From assembly GCA_020852775.1 (NCBI GenBank), contig JADZAD010000236.1, positions 1 through 8,291 on the forward strand: DNA of 8,291 nt, in the 5' to 3' direction. The notes under the pieces were generated by a model that saw only the letters and a program-made list of their open reading frames with translations, had not been told where the DNA came from and made no database searches. Source of the DNA: Anaerolineae bacterium (GTDB lineage: Bacteria > Chloroflexota > Anaerolineae > Aggregatilineales > UBA3940). The position numbers and the translations under genes were made by a program. How positions within the stretch are numbered: the stretch's first letter is position 1; every line of letters begins with the position of its first letter. Shown piece after piece: positions 5,816-8,291 of the stretch.

Positions 5816-5881
5816 TCAGCAAGTGCAACGGGTAGCCAGGAGCGTACTATGTATTATCAGGCTTACTGGCGGTTGGATCAT
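5816..5881 (-). CDS. Possible 21-codon leader peptide upstream of the gdhA terminator
   Basis: A small frame, MIQPPVSLIIHSTLLATRCTC, starts at ATG 5881 and ends with two consecutive TGA codons immediately before the terminator stem. AGAGGT (5896-5891) lies 9 bases upstream. The position just downstream of a TATAAT and just before the hairpin fits a leader peptide of an attenuator. The peptide is not clearly rich in one amino acid (3 Leu, 3 Ile, 3 Thr, 2 Cys), and a frame this short is common by chance. Confidence 0.25.
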   Translation of the reverse strand: MIQPPVSLIIHSTLLATRCTC

Positions 5882-5888
5882 GCCCTGA

Positions 5889-5920
5889 ACACCTCTGCTA
5901 TTCTCATTATAATCAGGTGT
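5889..5920. repeat. Inverted repeat flanking the putative gdhA -10 box
   Basis: ACACCT (5889-5894) and AGGTGT (5915-5920) form a 6-bp dyad with a 20-base spacer that encloses the TATAAT and the expected transcription start. This is an operator-like placement, but six bases per arm is little evidence. Confidence 0.3.
5906..5911 (-). promoter_or_regulatory. Candidate -10 box of a gdhA promoter
   Basis: TATAAT on the minus strand matches the sigma-70 consensus exactly, in an otherwise GC-rich region, about 160 bases before the gdhA ATG. No good -35 hexamer stands 16-18 bases upstream. The 8-bp core ATTATAAT (5906-5913) is self-complementary, so a -10 also reads on the other strand, but nothing plausible lies downstream there. 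Confidence 0.45.
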
Positions 5921-5982
5921 GACTTCTTTGCGACTGACGGATGTCCACTGTCTGCATGACGCAAAGCAGGATCGGTGCAGGG

Positions 5983-8211
5983 CTATGGGGTGCCGCTGCC
6001 CCCGGGCGCGCGGAGTATGAGAGGGGCGGGCAGGGTAAGGGCATCCGCGCCATTCGCCAGAGGGATACGCTCCCCACTCTCCCAGTCATACCAGCCAAGC
6101 CGCACAGTATAGTCTCCGGCGGCCAGTGAAGCGGGCAGGGCAATTGTGCGCTGGTCGAGGATACGCGTTCCAGCCTGCCAGGTATTGGGGGAGGGCCCCG
6201 GTGGCGGGCCGTCTGCCTGAGCGACCAGCGCCCCCCCGGCATCAACGATATGCACGAAGACGTGGTAGTCAGCCGGAGCCGGGCCAGGCGCCTCCCAGCC
6301 CAGGGCGAAGCCGAATGTACCCCCCGCCCAGCCGGAAAAGCCCTCCGGCGCATCGATGCCCGCCAGCCGGACGAAGCCGTCTTCCCAGTAAGCAGCCAGC
6401 GGCGACCATGTCGTTGACTCCTCCGGCGGCCGCAGGTTGAGCACACCCTCATGGTTCTGTCCGCCACAATCCAGTACGAACCCGTAGCGCCCGGTCGGCA
6501 GCCCCGGCGGAAGCGTCAGCGTGATCTGCTCCTCCAGCGTCTCCGGCCCGGGCGCGGGATCCGGCGGGCGCTGGCCGAGCAGGAACAACTGCTCCCCTTC
6601 GGCGACAATTGCGCCATATGCATTGATAACCTGTACGCGGGTTTGGATGGGCGGCGCCTCACCCTCCGCCAGTGTGACGGTACAGGTGAAGGCCAGGTCG
6701 CGCCCGGGGAAGGCGCGGGCCGGGGCGCGGAACCCGCCGTAATCAACCATCTCACCGGGGGCGGGCAGCCGGCGCTGGTAGATCGTGATCGGGCTGAACG
6801 GGTCACCGGGGGTGCTGATCTGCGTGACCGGGCGGTAGAGCGCGGTAAACCAGCCCTCACTGACGACTTCCTGCCAGCCAAAATAGCTGGTGGCGACGAC
6901 GTAGTCCGCTTTGAAGCGAGCAATAGCGTAGCGACTGCCGGGGAAGTACAACCCCGGCACGATCAGCCCCGGCGTGTCGAAGGTGCGGCGCTCGGCATGA
7001 TACCCCACGATACCGAGGTCGCCGACCATCACCGTCGCCTCCGGGGGCGTGTTCGCCCTGAGCCACTCCCCGGCCAGCCGGTAGGTCAGGATGCGCGGCG
7101 AGGGCTGGCTGAAGGCCAGCGCACGCTGTACACCAGGCACGGCACAGAGGATGATCAGGAGACAGGAGGCTGTAATCACCATCAGGCGCGCGCGGGGGTG
7201 CTCAAGCCGGCGGATTAACGCCTGCGCCGCTGTCTCCGCGCCAACCACCGCCAGCAGGATCAACCCGGCGACAGCGGGTGTGTAATACCAGAACTCGGTC
7301 GTGTTGAGCGCGGTATAGCCCGCAGCGTACAGCCACGGCCAGAGCGCCACCGGACGCAATCCGGGGGTGCGGGCCAACTTCAAGGCGCCGACTGCCGCCA
7401 GCGGGACGGCCAGCAGCGAGAGCGGGTTGTTGTCGTAGAACACCCCCCAGTGCCGCCAGCCCTGCGTGAGATAGGCAATGCCCTCAAACAGCCCCTGCTT
7501 GACGGCGAAAGTCTGTGGAAGGGGGCTGCCGAAGTAAGCCCAGGCGAAGATGAACCATGGGAGAGCTGCTGCGAGGTAGACCGCGCCAAGCTTCAGCCCA
7601 TCGAGGAGCAGGCCGCGCACACTGGCCGTGTCTTTGCTCTGCCATGCCTCGACGATCTCCCACAGCGCGGCCAGCCCGAAGGCCGCACCGAGCACCGCGC
7701 CGTCCGCGCGTGTCCAGGTGAGCGCGGCGGCGGCGACCATCGCCCAGGGACGCCGCCCGTCCGACCACAGCCAGAGTCCCAGCATCAGCAGCATCACATA
7801 GAGCAGCGTCTCCATGCCGAAGCTCACGTAGACCGGCGGCGAGGTGATCAGCAGCAGCACGATCGCTCCGCGACCGAAGCGCGAGAGCGCCGCCCGGGTG
7901 AGCAGCACAGCAAAGCCGCAGGCCGCGAGGAGGAAGAAGGCGCTCAGGGCGTTGCCCGCGTGGAGCAGGTCCGGCGTGATACGGTACACCACCGACATCA
8001 ACAGGGCATAGAGCGGCGTGGTGCTGCCCTGCACGTGCTCGCCGGGGTTGAAGACGAAACCCAGCCCATGCGCGATGTTGCGGCTGAACACATACGTGAT
8101 GAAAACGTCGTCCTGGGTATAGTTCCAGAACGCGGCGGTAAGGGCGATGACGATGGCGCAGGCCAGCAGGGCCGCAAGGAGTAACACCGGGCGGCGGGCG
8201 GATGATATCAT
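5983..8211 (-). CDS. GT-C-type membrane glycosyltransferase with C-terminal beta-sandwich domains
   Basis: This 742-residue protein resembles polyprenyl-phosphate-sugar-dependent GT-C transferases such as the AftB/mannosyltransferase-like group, which add sugars to lipids, polymers or proteins on the outer face of the membrane. About ten hydrophobic helices occupy residues 8-360. The first extracytoplasmic loop holds the paired acids D34-D35 and the block SRNIAHGLGFVFNPGEHVQG (43-62), typical of this group. The soluble part begins near 362 and contains EWLRANTPP and VGDLGIVGYHAERRTFDTPGLI-type segments (382-417), followed by two related beta-rich units (about 485-600 and 610-735) that may bind carbohydrate. 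The start is ATG 8211. No clear Shine-Dalgarno precedes it, but an extended -10 lies about 36 bases upstream. No terminator directly follows; the first one in the same direction is at 5810-5781. The gene stands alone, so the sugar and acceptor cannot be told. Confidence 0.85.
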   Translation of the reverse strand: MISSARRPVLLLAALLACAIVIALTAAFWNYTQDDVFITYVFSRNIAHGLGFVFNPGEHVQGSTTPLYALLMSVVYRITPDLLHAGNALSAFFLLAACGFAVLLTRAALSRFGRGAIVLLLITSPPVYVSFGMETLLYVMLLMLGLWLWSDGRRPWAMVAAAALTWTRADGAVLGAAFGLAALWEIVEAWQSKDTASVRGLLLDGLKLGAVYLAAALPWFIFAWAYFGSPLPQTFAVKQGLFEGIAYLTQGWRHWGVFYDNNPLSLLAVPLAAVGALKLARTPGLRPVALWPWLYAAGYTALNTTEFWYYTPAVAGLILLAVVGAETAAQALIRRLEHPRARLMVITASCLLIILCAVPGVQRALAFSQPSPRILTYRLAGEWLRANTPPEATVMVGDLGIVGYHAERRTFDTPGLIVPGLYFPGSRYAIARFKADYVVATSYFGWQEVVSEGWFTALYRPVTQISTPGDPFSPITIYQRRLPAPGEMVDYGGFRAPARAFPGRDLAFTCTVTLAEGEAPPIQTRVQVINAYGAIVAEGEQLFLLGQRPPDPAPGPETLEEQITLTLPPGLPTGRYGFVLDCGGQNHEGVLNLRPPEESTTWSPLAAYWEDGFVRLAGIDAPEGFSGWAGGTFGFALGWEAPGPAPADYHVFVHIVDAGGALVAQADGPPPGPSPNTWQAGTRILDQRTIALPASLAAGDYTVRLGWYDWESGERIPLANGADALTLPAPLILRAPGGSGTP

Positions 8212-8240
8212 GGCAGTGACCGGATGATGGGCAGGATCAT
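8208..8240 (-). CDS. Possible leaderless 10-codon upstream ORF overlapping the glycosyltransferase start
   Basis: MILPIIRSLP starts at ATG 8240, about where transcription from the extended -10 would begin. Its TGA overlaps the glycosyltransferase ATG as ATGA. Coupling through this frame could explain why the main gene has no visible Shine-Dalgarno. The frame is very short and chance is a serious alternative. Confidence 0.2.
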   Translation of the reverse strand: MILPIIRSLP

Positions 8241-8246
8241 GCCGCG

Positions 8247-8255
8247 ATCATACCA
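8247..8255 (-). promoter_or_regulatory. Extended -10 promoter of the glycosyltransferase gene
   Basis: On the minus strand TGG-TATGAT (8255-8247) forms an extended -10 element (TGn plus a hexamer one base from consensus). The expected start is near 8240, 29 bases before the ATG. No -35 match is seen, which extended -10 promoters often lack. Confidence 0.5.
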
Positions 8256-8291
8256 CACGCTCCACCGTTCCGGATGAGGGATACCCCGGCA

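Noticed and set aside
5781..5900. T-box, glutamine riboswitch or tRNA-like leader upstream of gdhA
   Set aside because: I looked for the T-box core (AGGGTGG-type motif), the glnA-type consensus and a cloverleaf and found none. Only the terminator hairpin is convincing.
5951..5974. Hairpin CTGC...GCAG just after the glycosyltransferase stop as its terminator
   Set aside because: Only four to five pairs around a ten-base loop and no T-tract. The real terminator signal is at 5810-5781.
6451..7218. A 255-codon plus-strand frame
   Set aside because: It is antisense to the glycosyltransferase soluble region. No family resemblance and an Arg-rich shadow composition.
7450..8184. A 244-codon plus-strand frame rich in Arg, Glu, Gln and His
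   Set aside because: It is antisense to the membrane part of the glycosyltransferase. The complementary codons of hydrophobic helices create such charged shadow frames.

Overview
The window is GC-rich and densely coded, with tightly packed operons and clear Shine-Dalgarno sites. It looks like a bacterial chromosome. I lean towards Chloroflexota (Anaerolineae-like), because the large GT-C-type membrane protein with C-terminal beta-sandwich domains and the mix of neighbours resemble that phylum. This is inference from protein character only, and no marker gene is present. I see no mobile element, CRISPR array, tRNA or rRNA.

Left half (1-4391), a divergent regulator/redox locus. On the minus strand lies a two-component pair: an OmpR/PhoB-type response regulator (698-1402) and, overlapping its stop codon by 4 bases, the N-terminal half of a sensor histidine kinase that runs off the left edge. 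On the plus strand, starting 165 bases away, is a compact four-gene operon. It encodes (a) an exported or anchored coiled-coil protein ending in a His/Asp/Glu-rich tail, (b) a membrane-anchored Pro/Ala-rich protein, (c) an ApbE-type FAD:protein FMN transferase, and (d) a six-helix ferric-reductase-like diheme membrane protein with no flavin/NAD domain. The intergenic region carries three tandem TTTAAG-like half-sites at 11- and 10-bp spacing. The first two fit the YTTAAK-N5-YTTAAK pattern known for PmrA/BasR-type regulators, so the operon is probably controlled by its divergent two-component system. A perfect 34-bp palindrome ends the operon. The likely theme is envelope electron transfer with flavin and b-heme, possibly coupled to metal sensing or binding. 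The two low-complexity proteins are unfamiliar to me and no flavin acceptor protein is visible.

Middle (4392-5982). A complete NAD-type glutamate dehydrogenase (gdhA) is on the minus strand, convergent with the redox operon. Its upstream region holds a consensus TATAAT, a possible 21-codon leader peptide, and a textbook intrinsic terminator (8-bp stem, T6 tract) only 36 bases before the chosen gdhA start. This suggests either termination of the upstream gene or attenuation of gdhA.

Right part (5983-8211). A single 742-residue GT-C-like membrane glycosyltransferase lies on the minus strand, with an extended -10 promoter close upstream and a possible leaderless 10-codon ORF whose stop overlaps its ATG.
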